This document shows, in pieces, positions 53,967 to 61,896 of a DNA stretch of 64,000 nucleotides (the stretch's first letter is position 1; the number at the start of each line of letters is the position of its first letter). This DNA comes from Euzebya tangerina (GTDB lineage Bacteria > Actinomycetota > Nitriliruptoria > Euzebyales > Euzebyaceae). Location: assembly GCF_003074135.1 (NCBI RefSeq), contig NZ_PPDK01000001.1:2790001-2854000 (forward strand). Direction: 5' to 3'. Below the pieces are notes generated by a model. The model saw nothing but the letters and a program-made list of their open reading frames with translations. It made no database searches and had not been told where the DNA came from. Both the position numbers and the translations under genes were made by a program.

Positions 53967-54355
53967 TTGTGGCCAACTTGTGCCTCTCCGTTGCCCTTCT
54001 GCTAGCACTCACCGGTTGTAGTTCCTCGCCGTTTGACCCCAACGATCTAGACGAGTACTTCGAGGAGGCGATCTTGCCGGCGGATGCAGAACAAGTGAGT
54101 CGGACCGTGAGATGGCCTGACTTCAAGAACGAAACCGCGGTCCAGACTCGCCTCTACGAGTCCGAGCTTAGTACCGAAGAGATCTGTGCGGAAATTCGTA
54201 ACCAAATCCCCGAAGACGAGGACGACGATCGGGACTCGACCCCATGCGAGTTTATCACCGACGACGGTTTCGCGACACGCTACATAAGTGTTCTCGATCA
54301 AGAATTCACTCAGTTGGACATCCAGATTATCGTCGCTCACGAACCTGCCGAGTAG
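53960..54355 (+). CDS. Small lipoprotein
   Basis: 131 aa from GTG at 53960 (TTG 53963 and GTG 53969 are alternatives), overlapping the SGNH gene stop. The signal peptide ends in lipobox LTGC (C20). The mature part of about 110 residues is acidic (DEYFEEAILPADAEQV; EDEDDDRDS) with two Cys that could pair. No family recognised. Coupling suggests it works with the SGNH/CWB2 protein at the cell surface. Confidence 0.7.
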   Translation: MLIVANLCLSVALLLALTGCSSSPFDPNDLDEYFEEAILPADAEQVSRTVRWPDFKNETAVQTRLYESELSTEEICAEIRNQIPEDEDDDRDSTPCEFITDDGFATRYISVLDQEFTQLDIQIIVAHEPAE

Positions 54356-54859
54356 CGGGAGGCCCAAGGGTCCGAGATTGCTCTCGCTAGTTCGAAGAAA
54401 TTAGCTCGGGGTGGGCGACGTTAATCGCAGACGCCCCTTAAGTCTTCTATGCCAAGTTCTCTGCTGACGACGAATCGTTGCGACTGTCGGCGAGCAGTGA
54501 ACCGCCCCGAGAGAGCGTGAGGCCGCTCGATCAGTCGGATATTGCCAACTCCAACCTGCTTCGTCAGCGAGGCAGTTTGCTACGACCTCCGAAGGCAACA
54601 GATTTCGTCACCGTCTGGGTACATCCGCTCGACTGACGTCTCGTGATCGGTAGGGAGGACGGCCGCGGGTTCCCTGCTGTTGCGCCTGCCAGACCGCCGT
54701 CTGAGCAGCGACGAAGTGGTCGTGCTGCGGTTGACCGCGGGTGGAAGGGCCGAGAGGCCGGTCACCAGTGATGCCGTACAGGTCGCGATAGGCGACGGCA
54801 GTCCCAACCTGCTGCAGCCAGGTGCGGCGGGCCGCGCTGTCTGGCGGTGGCTGGCTGAG
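54356..54859. other. Intergenic region between convergent lipoprotein and relaxase genes
   Basis: 504 bases; the left part is AT-richer than the rest of the window. Short open frames exist on both strands but have no ribosome site or recognisable motif. I see no terminator hairpin with a T-run and no tRNA. Confidence 0.5.
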
Positions 54860-57800
54860 TTATCTGATCCACGGCTCGTGTCGACCGAGTGCGACGATCG
54901 CCTGATCGGTGACCTGCTGTTCGATGAGTTCGGCCCGGTCATCCAGCGCGGTACGTAGGTCGAGATCGGCAACCCGATAGGCCTTGGGGATGAGCCCTGC
55001 GATCGCAGCGCCTGTCCTGACTTTCTTGTGGGCAGTCATCGTGTGGACGCGGTGGTGCAGGACTGCGGCGATGTCACGGGAGTCATTTAGATGGTCGGCC
55101 TCGATCGCCGCGGGGAGTAGTTGCTCGGCCGGGTAGCCAGCGGCCTCTGCCCGTCGCAGCGCGGCACCGAGCGGTCCGAAGGCACCGGAGGACATCACCT
55201 GGTCGAGTTGACCGTCGGTGAGCCCGCTGGCGCGTAGGGCGGCTTCCCAGCGGGGTTGTTGGGCGAGGGCGGCGATGGTGTCGTACTCCGCCGCCAGTTG
55301 AGCGATGGAGACGACCCTGTCCTGCTCGACTCGGAGCCGGTCGTGGACGGACGGCTCGACCCCGGCTCGCCCGAGGATGCCGGTGAGCAATTGCCGGGTA
55401 CCAGCTGGCTGCTGGTCCTGGTGGCGTTCACCTTCAGGCTGGTCCGTTGCGACATATGCGCGGTTGGTGTGTCGACCGCGGGTCATCGCCACGTAGAGGC
55501 TCTGGCGGGTCATCCCTGGGGTGGTGATGGTGTGGGCGGTGTCTACGGTTGCGCCTTGGGCTCGGTGGATGGTGGTGGCGTAGCCCAGCTCGAGGTGCTC
55601 GGCGACGTACGCGGCGGGCAGGGTGATGGTGCCGTTGCTGGTGTGGCGTCGGAGGGTGAGGCTGCCGTCCTCGTGTGCGGTGGTGATAGTCCAGCGGTCG
55701 CCGTTGCGCACCCACCCCGGCCCGGTCGACAGCCGCCGGTCGTTCCGCCGGGTCACCACCACATCCCCGGTCGAGGCGTAGGTGTGGTCGTGGAGTCGGA
55801 CCTGGATGCGGGTGTCGACCTCGCCGGCGGCGATCCGATCGGTCCGTGCCCGGCTGTTGAGCTGGGTGACGGTGTCGCGGGTCGGGGCGATGAGCAGGCT
55901 GTCCAACCCGCTGGCGAGGTCGGCCTGCCAGCCGGCGTAGGCGGCGTCGAGCATCGCCTCGCTATCACCACCGTCGATGCGGCCGTGCTTGTCGTAGGTG
56001 TCGATGGATGTTGTGTCGCCGTCGCGGAGGGCGAGGCTGGCGTCGGCCTCCCAGGCGTTGGTGAAGCGGCGGACGTCGGTGAGGGTTGGTGTGTCGTGGC
56101 GGGAGCGGGCGATGAGCGCGAAGGCGCCACCGGCATCGACGGCGCCGAGCTGAGCCGGATCGCCCACCAGCAGCACCTTGGCGCCGGCCTGTCGGGCGTG
56201 GTCGGCGATGGCGTCGAGGGTTCGTGTGCCCGCGAGCGACGCTTCGTCGACGATAACCAGCTGTCCGGCCCGTAGGCTCGCGTTGCCGTTGTCATAGTCA
56301 TGGAGCCACTTGGCGGTGTTCTCCGTTCCGATGCCGAGGTCTCGGGCGAGGACGGCCGCTGCGGCGGCGGAGGGGGCGAGCCCTATGGCCGAACCTTGAC
56401 CATGCGTGTGTTCCCAGACAGCTCGGAGGCTGGCCATGGTGGTGGTCTTGCCCGTCCCGGCCGGACCCACCAGCACGTCCACCACTCGACCCGACCCCAC
56501 GATCGCTCGGACCGCATCCGCCTGATCCGCCCCCAGCGGGTGATCACCGGCCGGGATGTGGTCGACCAGCACCGGTGGGACCGTCGGACCGGACCGGTCC
56601 CCCGCAAGTTCGAGCAGTCGGGCTTCGGCGTTCAGCAGGTCGTGGGAGGTGTACACGGTGGAGTTGGCTGGCTGGAACACCGAGGTGCCATCCGCTCTCC
56701 GGAACACCTCGGGCACCGGCGCCACCTCGGGTGGGGTGAGCCGGACCGACCGCTGCTCAGCCGCAGCCACCACCTGCCGGATCGCGTCGGCGCGTGCCTC
56801 GGGGGTGGGGAAGCGGATGCCAGCGGTCTGCCGTGACGCATCGGCGTGCAGGTTCGAGTACCGCCACGTCGACCTCCGCTCACCCACCACCGCCACGACC
56901 CGATCAGCCAGCCACCCCACACGCTCCACCGACAACCCGCCGGACGGCATCGACAGACGGCGGTTCAGGATCTGGCCGGTCCAGTTGGGTCTGACGCCGA
57001 GCGGCTCTGCCCGGTCGCGCCACTCGGCGGTGAGGTCAGCCAGCGACCGCACGGTCTTGTCCGGGCGGGTGGCCAGTGTGGCCTGCTGCCGCAGCTCGAT
57101 AACCACCCTCGCGGATGGTTGCCGGCCGTGGTTGGCGACGTAGTCGGCGATCAGCCGCTGGACTTCGGTCTCGATCGCCCCAGCACGGGTCGAGAACGCC
57201 TCGATCAGGGCGTCGTCGACCCCGGTGATCTCCCACGCGGGGTTGCGATCCCGCCCTCGGTCCCGTTGCTCCCACTCGATGCCGAGGGTGGTGGTGAGTC
57301 GGTCGGCCAGGATGGTGTTGTAGTACTCCGAGATCGCCACCACTGACCCGTGCACCGGCCGCGAATCCAACGCCCGCCACCGCCCATCCATGCTGGTGCG
57401 GACCTTGTTGGAGACCACCACATGGGTGTGCAGCTGCGGATCCACGGCACGGGAGTCCCAGTGCTCAAACCCCGCCGCCGCCACACCGTCGACCTCGACC
57501 TGGGCCACCGCACCATCACCCGCTGAGACACCGGTCCGGGTGGCGGCGACCTCGGCCTCGAACAGCCGCAGCGTGTCCGCCACTGCGGCCCGGTGCGCCT
57601 CGAGGACCTGGTCGCGGGTGTCGGGGTCGGCCAGCGCCCACAGGACCGACACGCTCTTGGGCACCGAGAACGTCAGATCAAACCCCGCCACGGCGGTCCG
57701 ACCCGACCTGGGCTCGTACTGCGGGTAGGCACGACCCAGCGCCTGGCCGGTGATCGGATCGCAGCCCTCACCGAGCAGCAGTCGCAGCTGGGACTCCTCC

Positions 57801-58000
57801 ACCACATCACCGGGTGCGATCCAGCCGTCCCCGAGCGCGGCGACGCCGCTGCCGAGCCAGTAACCCGGCGGCGTCCCCGCCGTGGTGTAGTACTCCACCA
57901 TCGACCGCCCCGCCGGCCGATCCCCGTCCACCACCGCCACAGAGGAGAGCAGGTACTTGTAGCCCTCGCCAGCCGACATCACCCGCATCGACACCGTCAC
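54860..58000 (-). CDS. MobF-family conjugative relaxase with helicase domain (TrwC/TraI-like)
   Basis: 1046 aa from GTG at 58000. The N-terminal relaxase domain has MRVMSAGEGYKYLLS, FDLTFSVPKSVSVLWALAD and the metal-binding LH191TH193VVVSN; the nicking tyrosines would be among the N-terminal Tyr residues. A RecD/TraI-type helicase follows, with Walker A GPAGTGKTT (K518), VIVDEASL, VGDPAQLGAVDAGGAF and a C-terminal ATTIHRAQGATVD...VAMTRGRH. It would nick oriT and unwind the transferred strand. It is the only transfer gene seen in the element. Confidence 0.93.
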   Translation of the reverse strand: MTVSMRVMSAGEGYKYLLSSVAVVDGDRPAGRSMVEYYTTAGTPPGYWLGSGVAALGDGWIAPGDVVEESQLRLLLGEGCDPITGQALGRAYPQYEPRSGRTAVAGFDLTFSVPKSVSVLWALADPDTRDQVLEAHRAAVADTLRLFEAEVAATRTGVSAGDGAVAQVEVDGVAAAGFEHWDSRAVDPQLHTHVVVSNKVRTSMDGRWRALDSRPVHGSVVAISEYYNTILADRLTTTLGIEWEQRDRGRDRNPAWEITGVDDALIEAFSTRAGAIETEVQRLIADYVANHGRQPSARVVIELRQQATLATRPDKTVRSLADLTAEWRDRAEPLGVRPNWTGQILNRRLSMPSGGLSVERVGWLADRVVAVVGERRSTWRYSNLHADASRQTAGIRFPTPEARADAIRQVVAAAEQRSVRLTPPEVAPVPEVFRRADGTSVFQPANSTVYTSHDLLNAEARLLELAGDRSGPTVPPVLVDHIPAGDHPLGADQADAVRAIVGSGRVVDVLVGPAGTGKTTTMASLRAVWEHTHGQGSAIGLAPSAAAAAVLARDLGIGTENTAKWLHDYDNGNASLRAGQLVIVDEASLAGTRTLDAIADHARQAGAKVLLVGDPAQLGAVDAGGAFALIARSRHDTPTLTDVRRFTNAWEADASLALRDGDTTSIDTYDKHGRIDGGDSEAMLDAAYAGWQADLASGLDSLLIAPTRDTVTQLNSRARTDRIAAGEVDTRIQVRLHDHTYASTGDVVVTRRNDRRLSTGPGWVRNGDRWTITTAHEDGSLTLRRHTSNGTITLPAAYVAEHLELGYATTIHRAQGATVDTAHTITTPGMTRQSLYVAMTRGRHTNRAYVATDQPEGERHQDQQPAGTRQLLTGILGRAGVEPSVHDRLRVEQDRVVSIAQLAAEYDTIAALAQQPRWEAALRASGLTDGQLDQVMSSGAFGPLGAALRRAEAAGYPAEQLLPAAIEADHLNDSRDIAAVLHHRVHTMTAHKKVRTGAAIAGLIPKAYRVADLDLRTALDDRAELIEQQVTDQAIVALGRHEPWIR

Positions 58001-58312
58001 CCAACCACGCCCAATCCTCGTCTGCCAGATGTGTGAACTGGTATGACGGGGGAGGAGCAGGGCTTGTGTCAGGAATCTTTCGGGGGAGGGTCTGAGGACG
58101 CGTGAGGTTGCTGGAGCGCAGATACGCGGTGGGTGGGGCGAGCAGGAGGTGGACGGCGCGGGCTGTCGATGGTGGATCTGGGAGGTGGGCTGGCTTGGTC
58201 AGCAGCGAACTTCTTGGCACAAGGGGCCGTCGTCGTCCGTCAGACCTGCCATCCGCGACACCAGGAGGATGCAGATGAACAGAGCTGTCGAGCCGACAGG
58301 CCGGACGCGAGC
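58001..58312. other. Region upstream of the relaxase (possible oriT)
   Basis: 312 bases between divergent genes with no supported coding sequence. MobF elements often carry oriT next to the relaxase gene, so it is the first place to look. I see G-rich runs (GGGGGAGGAG, GGGGGAGGG) but no clear inverted repeat with a nic site. Confidence 0.3.
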
Positions 58313-58561
58313 ATGAGTCTCACGCCGGCTCAACGATCCTTGCGGGCGAAAGTCGCCGCGCACGCCCTACACGCAAGTGTCGACAGCCGGTCGCACACCA
58401 AGCGCGCCCGGTCCGCCTTCCTGCGACGCTTTGAAGAGCAAGTTGATCCAGATCGGGTGCTCTCTGAGGATGAGCGTCGTAGGCGCGCCCATCAGGCGCT
58501 GCGGTCGCACATGACGAGTCTCGCTCTGAAGTCCGCGATCGCTCGGTCTCGGCGCTCCTAA
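58313..58561 (+). CDS. Small conserved protein of actinobacterial mobile elements
   Basis: 82 aa from ATG at 58313. Basic and helical: PAQRSLRAKVAAHALHAS, then RSAFLRRFEEQVDPD and LSEDERRRRAHQALRSHMT. Proteins of this pattern are common beside relaxase or integrase genes in actinobacteria, from memory of the family; no function is known to me. It could be a DNA-binding accessory to transfer. The ribosome site is weak. Confidence 0.65.
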   Translation: MSLTPAQRSLRAKVAAHALHASVDSRSHTKRARSAFLRRFEEQVDPDRVLSEDERRRRAHQALRSHMTSLALKSAIARSRRS

Positions 58562-58629
58562 GCTTGCGGCGCGCCGCCTCGCCTCACCGAGCCAAACACC
58601 GTGCCCCATTTCATGCTCAGGTCAATGGG

Positions 58630-59208
58630 TCAGCTGTCCCGTGGATGCTCCGGATCATCGAAGACCGGCCACCGCCAGACATCGATCATGTCGGCTTGGG
58701 CCTCCATGAGTCGATCCTCGAAGTGCTCCCACCCCTGCTGGCGGATTGCCTCGTACTCGACCCTCGTGACCAGGAGCAGCCAGACAAGTGCAACGTCCCC
58801 ATAGGCTGCGAACTCATCGGGCAGGTACACGGGGATCGCGGCGTACATCGCCTGCATGAGCGAGATGCCGTCCTTGAACAGGTCGCCATACGGGCCCAGG
58901 GTGTCTCCTCGGAGGAGGGGCTGATCCCTCGAGAGCACCTCCATGCCCGCCTGCTGGAGGAAGCCAGGTATGGGCCCGGGCCGGAACACGTCGGGCACCA
59001 TCATGATGAACTCGTGGCGGATGGGGCGATCCATGTCGGAGGGCAAGGGGAACTCGCTGAGGCCGAGTGTTGAGAAGATCGCCGTGTCGACGATCTTCCC
59101 CGGCTCGTGCATCGCCACGCCGAACGGCAGCTTGGTGCCGTCCCGGGTGTGATGCCAGCCCTTAGTGATGGGGCCCAAGAACTCCTCTAGGTGATCAACT
59201 AGCGTCAT
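58630..59208 (-). CDS. SUFU-family (suppressor of fused-like) protein
   Basis: 192 aa from ATG at 59208 with GAGGAG 5 bases upstream. It fits the SUFU fold found in bacterial immunity proteins: VDHLEEFLGP, VAMHEPGKIVDTAIFSTLGLSEFPLP, then IRHEFIMMVPD, a LYGDLFKDGISLMQAMYAAIPV-like middle and a VEYEAIRQQGWEHFEDRL end. In bacteria such domains often protect against polymorphic toxins or act as adaptors. No cognate toxin is obvious nearby. Confidence 0.75.
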   Translation of the reverse strand: MTLVDHLEEFLGPITKGWHHTRDGTKLPFGVAMHEPGKIVDTAIFSTLGLSEFPLPSDMDRPIRHEFIMMVPDVFRPGPIPGFLQQAGMEVLSRDQPLLRGDTLGPYGDLFKDGISLMQAMYAAIPVYLPDEFAAYGDVALVWLLLVTRVEYEAIRQQGWEHFEDRLMEAQADMIDVWRWPVFDDPEHPRDS

Positions 59209-59348
59209 CAGACTCCTCGAGGAAGGTCGCGGTTGCCGCCGAACGGCTATCAAGTATTGCCTGCACTTCCATTGCACCGGCAGCACTCCAGCAGCAAGCG
59301 AACCGTGCTGACCACAACAACTATCTCGGAGGGAGTTCAGCCGAAGAT

Positions 59349-59912
59349 GTGAGCGGACATCCACTCAGGTATGACTTGGTCGACCTTGAAGAACCGGGTC
59401 GAACACACATGCGGAATTCACTCAGCGGAGGCGGCCATTTGAGTAGGCAACTTCTCGAGCGGCCTCGCTTAGGTCACAGTCGTGCATTCACGTTAGGACC
59501 GCCAGACGTCAAGGCCAAACTTCAATCCGATTTCTTGTCAGGCGGAACAGGTCTCTCCTCCCGAATTCCAAGCTGGCTGCTCGATCTGATCGAAGGCCGA
59601 CGATCGGCTTGGCTATACGCAGAAGATGAGATGGCCCGAGTCGGCGACAGCTCGCTCAAGGACGGCGAAGACTGGTTCTTCGCGGTCGACCGAGTCATTC
59701 ACTTCGCCGCCAGTACCGGTACGAGGGCGACGACTCGAGATCAGCTCTGGCGGGCGAACGCGATCTACCAGCTGAACGCGTGCGTTTCGCATGCTCCTCC
59801 TCCGTCGGGCAAGGTCGGCAGTCGGCCTGAGCTTGAAGAGATCGCAGCCCAAGCGGCGCTCGTCATCGTTCGCGCGTGGGATGGAGAGGGCTTCGTCGTT
59901 GCCGAGCTCTAG
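59349..59912 (+). CDS. Hypothetical protein
   Basis: 187 aa from GTG at 59349 (GGAGGGA about 15 bases upstream, a little far), or 167 aa from ATG at 59409. No membrane segment or signal peptide. Trp and Arg are frequent in the middle (LLDLIEGRRSAWLYAEDEM; DRVIHFAAS). It ends DGEGFVVAEL. No family recognised. It is divergent from the SUFU gene and converges with the integrase gene, so it is part of the element's cargo. Confidence 0.55.
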   Translation: MSGHPLRYDLVDLEEPGRTHMRNSLSGGGHLSRQLLERPRLGHSRAFTLGPPDVKAKLQSDFLSGGTGLSSRIPSWLLDLIEGRRSAWLYAEDEMARVGDSSLKDGEDWFFAVDRVIHFAASTGTRATTRDQLWRANAIYQLNACVSHAPPPSGKVGSRPELEEIAAQAALVIVRAWDGEGFVVAEL

Positions 59913-60007
59913 TCGCCGGTTCACGGAGTTCCCGACTGACCTCGCGTCGCGGCAGGATGATGTCCTCGTGGTGATCACGCCAGCCTCCATCACCAACGGA
60001 GGAGTGT

Positions 60008-60931
60008 CTAGAGCGCGTCGCCCGGGGCGATGTTCCGGTAGCGCTCTCTCGCACGGGAGTCCGCGACCGAGGCACCGTAGCGGTTCAGCATGTCGCGGGA
60101 CCGCCACCCGGCCAAACGCATGAGCGAGTCGTCATCAAGGCCCTGTCGGCGCATCGAGCCCGCGAAGGTGTGGCGGAACTGGTGGGGATGGACGTGGCCG
60201 ATGCCCGCCTCCTCGGAGCGGCGACGGATGACCTGGGCGATCCCGGACTTGGTCATCTGGCCCCGCGAGGACGTGCCGAGCCACAGCCCCCCGCTGTCCG
60301 CCTCCGCGTGATCGACCCGGACGCGGAGGTACCGGTCGATGGCGCGGACGGTCTTGCGGCCGAAGGGGCACGCCCGCTCGCGCCCGCCCTTGCCGGTGAC
60401 CCACACCACCTTGTCCACGTCGAGATCGAGATCCGCGACGCCGATCCCGGCCATCTCCGACAGGCGGATCCCGGTGTCGATGAACAGCCGGATGATCGCG
60501 GCGTCCCGCCGCTGGGCGAAGCCCTTGCCCTCGCACACCTTCAGCAGCCGTGCCAGATCCTCGGCGGCGAGCACCGGTACCGGCTGCTCCGGCACCTTGG
60601 GCGGCTTGAGCCGCGCCATCACGTCGACGTCGAGCTCGTCCTCCTCGTACGCCCACTTGAAGAACTGCTGCAGCGAGCGGTACCGGTTCGCCACCGTCGC
60701 GGGCTTGACCCGGCCCGACTCGTAGGCGAGGTACCCGACGACAGCATCACGGGTGAGCGGATCGACGCCTTCGCGGGCGGCCCACTCTCCGAGGTAGCGC
60801 ACCGCCATCCCGTACAGCTCAATGGTCCGCTCGGTCCTGGTCGAGGCCCGCAGATGGCGTCCGAAGGACGTCGTGAGGGCCTCCAGACGGGGGTCTGGGA
60901 GTCGCCTGCTCGCATCGTGTTTGTTGCTCAC
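60008..60931 (-). CDS. Tyrosine recombinase (integrase) of the tRNA-Met element
   Basis: 307 aa, GTG start at 60931. XerC/D-like size. The N-terminal SAM-like DNA-binding domain has TIELYGMAVRYLGEWAAREG. The catalytic domain shows R156 (TGIRLSE), lysine in TGKGGRER, H250-Q-F-R253 (HPHQFRHTF), W276 and nucleophile Y285 (MLNRYGAS). Its start is 65 bases from the 3' end of tRNA-Met, the integration target. It should excise and integrate the element using the 40-bp repeat. Confidence 0.93.
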   Translation of the reverse strand: MSNKHDASRRLPDPRLEALTTSFGRHLRASTRTERTIELYGMAVRYLGEWAAREGVDPLTRDAVVGYLAYESGRVKPATVANRYRSLQQFFKWAYEEDELDVDVMARLKPPKVPEQPVPVLAAEDLARLLKVCEGKGFAQRRDAAIIRLFIDTGIRLSEMAGIGVADLDLDVDKVVWVTGKGGRERACPFGRKTVRAIDRYLRVRVDHAEADSGGLWLGTSSRGQMTKSGIAQVIRRRSEEAGIGHVHPHQFRHTFAGSMRRQGLDDDSLMRLAGWRSRDMLNRYGASVADSRARERYRNIAPGDAL

Positions 60932-60975
60932 AGAGCGGTATGCTCCGCGTCCGATCTGGCGAAGTCAAGCGTTTG

Positions 60976-60987
60976 TGCAGGTCGGAG
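60976..60987. repeat. Possible integrase arm site, right end
   Basis: TGCAGGTCGGAG, identical to 48294-48305 at the left end and in the same orientation. Both copies are inside the element, close to the att repeats. Confidence 0.4.
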
Positions 60988-60995
60988 GGTGTTTG

Positions 60996-61069
60996 TGGGC
61001 CGGGCGGGGCTCGAACCCGCGACCAAGCGATTATGAGTCGCCTGCTCTGACCAACTGAGCTACCGGCCC
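60996..61069 (-). tRNA. tRNA-Met (CAU), target of the integrated element
   Basis: 74 nt. Acceptor GGGCCGG/CCGGCCC with discriminator A, D-arm AGCTCAG, anticodon CAT (61033-61035 on the complement) in loop CTCATAA, T-loop TTCGAGC. The regular first acceptor pair G-C argues for elongator Met or a lysidine-modified Ile rather than the initiator. Its 3' half is repeated at 48219-48258. Confidence 0.93.
60999..61038. repeat. Right att site: 3' half of tRNA-Met
   Basis: 40 bases identical to 48219-48258, running from the acceptor stem through the anticodon. Because the intact tRNA is here, this end restores the gene after insertion. Confidence 0.9.
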
Positions 61070-61093
61070 CTGCAGGCACGGGAGCCTACGTGG

Positions 61094-61270
61094 TCAGTGT
61101 GTGACGCTCAGGACCGGGGCCAGGTCGGAGTCGGTGGACTCGCTTGATCGATCGTGCGCGAGGATGGCCAGTACGGCGTCCACGCCGGCCTCGTAGGCCG
61201 TGGGGTCGCCGTACAGGTACGCCTTCCGCACCAACTGGTCTCGAAGCGAGTCGAGAGTGCTGTCCTCCAT
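61094..61270 (-). CDS. Small hypothetical protein
   Basis: 58 aa from ATG at 61270. TATCGT 8 bases upstream (minus strand) fits leaderless initiation. Sequence: acidic, helical, with LRDQLVRKAYLYGDPTAYEAG and ending VLSVTH. No signal or membrane segment. It lies between the two tRNA genes in the short chromosomal remnant. No family recognised. Confidence 0.5.
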   Translation of the reverse strand: MEDSTLDSLRDQLVRKAYLYGDPTAYEAGVDAVLAILAHDRSSESTDSDLAPVLSVTH

Positions 61271-61278
61271 AAGCCAAC

Positions 61279-61284
61279 ACGATA
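61279..61284 (-). promoter_or_regulatory. Leaderless -10 hexamer for the 58-aa gene
   Basis: TATCGT on the minus strand, 8 bases before ATG at 61270. Confidence 0.4.
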
Positions 61285-61369
61285 AGCAACCTGTGTTACT
61301 TGTCTGTTGCCCAGGGGTGAACACTGGCCCTGACTGTTCGGACAGCGGCCAGCAGGGCAGGCTGGAGAC

Positions 61370-61630
61370 ATGACACCTGCCAACGCACTGCTCGCGGCCG
61401 GCTACGCCGCCGCCGTCCCGACCACCGCGACGCTCCTGCGGATTGCCTGGCGGCGGAACCTGCCCCTCTTCTTGACGCTCGAGGCCGGAACGGCCGCCAT
61501 CGTCGCTGGCTGGGCCATGAAGGGGGAGTCTCTGCCCGCCTACATGAATGCCGGCTTCGGGCTCGGATTCCTGGCGACGTGGGTGTCCGTCGGTCGGATC
61601 AAGGAGAAGCGCGAGGCTGCGGAGCAGTAG
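61370..61630 (+). CDS. Small membrane protein
   Basis: 86 aa from ATG at 61370. GGAG lies just 2 bases upstream of the start, closer than usual. Two to three hydrophobic helices (about residues 5-22, 32-50, 58-75) end in a basic, charged tail (KEKREAAEQ). No family recognised. Chromosomal gene between the two integrated elements. Confidence 0.6.
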   Translation: MTPANALLAAGYAAAVPTTATLLRIAWRRNLPLFLTLEAGTAAIVAGWAMKGESLPAYMNAGFGLGFLATWVSVGRIKEKREAAEQ

Positions 61631-61712
61631 CCAGCTCGACCACGCGTTGAAGGTGGCCGAGCGGCGCGGCAGACTCCCCTCCACCCACCAAGACGTCCGA
61701 CCGATGGACCTC

Positions 61713-61783
61713 GGCCCGGTGGCCAAGTGGTAAGGCATGCGACTGCAACTCGCTTATCGCCGGTTCGATTCCGGCCCGGGCCT
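61713..61783 (+). tRNA. tRNA-Cys (GCA)
   Basis: 71 nt. Acceptor GGCCCGG/CCGGGCC, discriminator T as is typical for Cys, anticodon GCA (61745-61747), T-loop TTCGATT. An integrase gene follows 114 bases later with its C-terminus facing the tRNA, so this tRNA is probably the target of the second element. Confidence 0.95.
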
Positions 61784-61828
61784 CTCACCAGCACTTTCGC
61801 TCCGAATCGGCCGGATCGCCCCCGCTCA

Positions 61829-61888
61829 GTGCACACACAGTGCACATCAGGGTCGGCAGAGGAGCGCACCAGTGCACATCCCGTGCAC
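61829..61888. repeat. Cluster of GTGCAC repeats near tRNA-Cys
   Basis: Four copies starting at 61829, 61840, 61872 and 61883; the first three share AGTGCACA. Two more copies at 63071 and 63085 lie upstream of the integrase start. Candidate arm sites for the integrase or excisionase. Confidence 0.6.
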
Positions 61889-61896
61889 GGGGACGG

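Larger units (their letters stand above)
48219..61038. mobile_element. Integrative mobilizable element in the tRNA-Met gene (about 12.8 kb)
   Basis: Bounded by a 40-bp perfect direct repeat that is the 3' half of tRNA-Met(CAU): 48219-48258 and 60999-61038. A tyrosine recombinase starts 65 bases from the intact tRNA 3' end, as expected for tRNA-targeted elements. Contents: PD-(D/E)XK nuclease-like protein, secreted SGNH/CWB2 protein, lipoprotein, MobF relaxase, small conserved protein, SUFU-family protein, unknown protein, integrase. No VirB4, VirD4 or other mating-pair genes are visible, so it should be mobilizable rather than self-transmissible. The SGNH/lipoprotein stretch is visibly less GC-rich than the flanks. 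Confidence 0.85.

Noticed and set aside
54680-54958. 92-codon frame partly opposite the relaxase end
   Set aside because: Overlaps a certain gene, no ribosome site or family pattern.
58001-58312. oriT with nic site
   Set aside because: Position fits, but no inverted repeat or recognisable nic sequence; kept only as a place to look.
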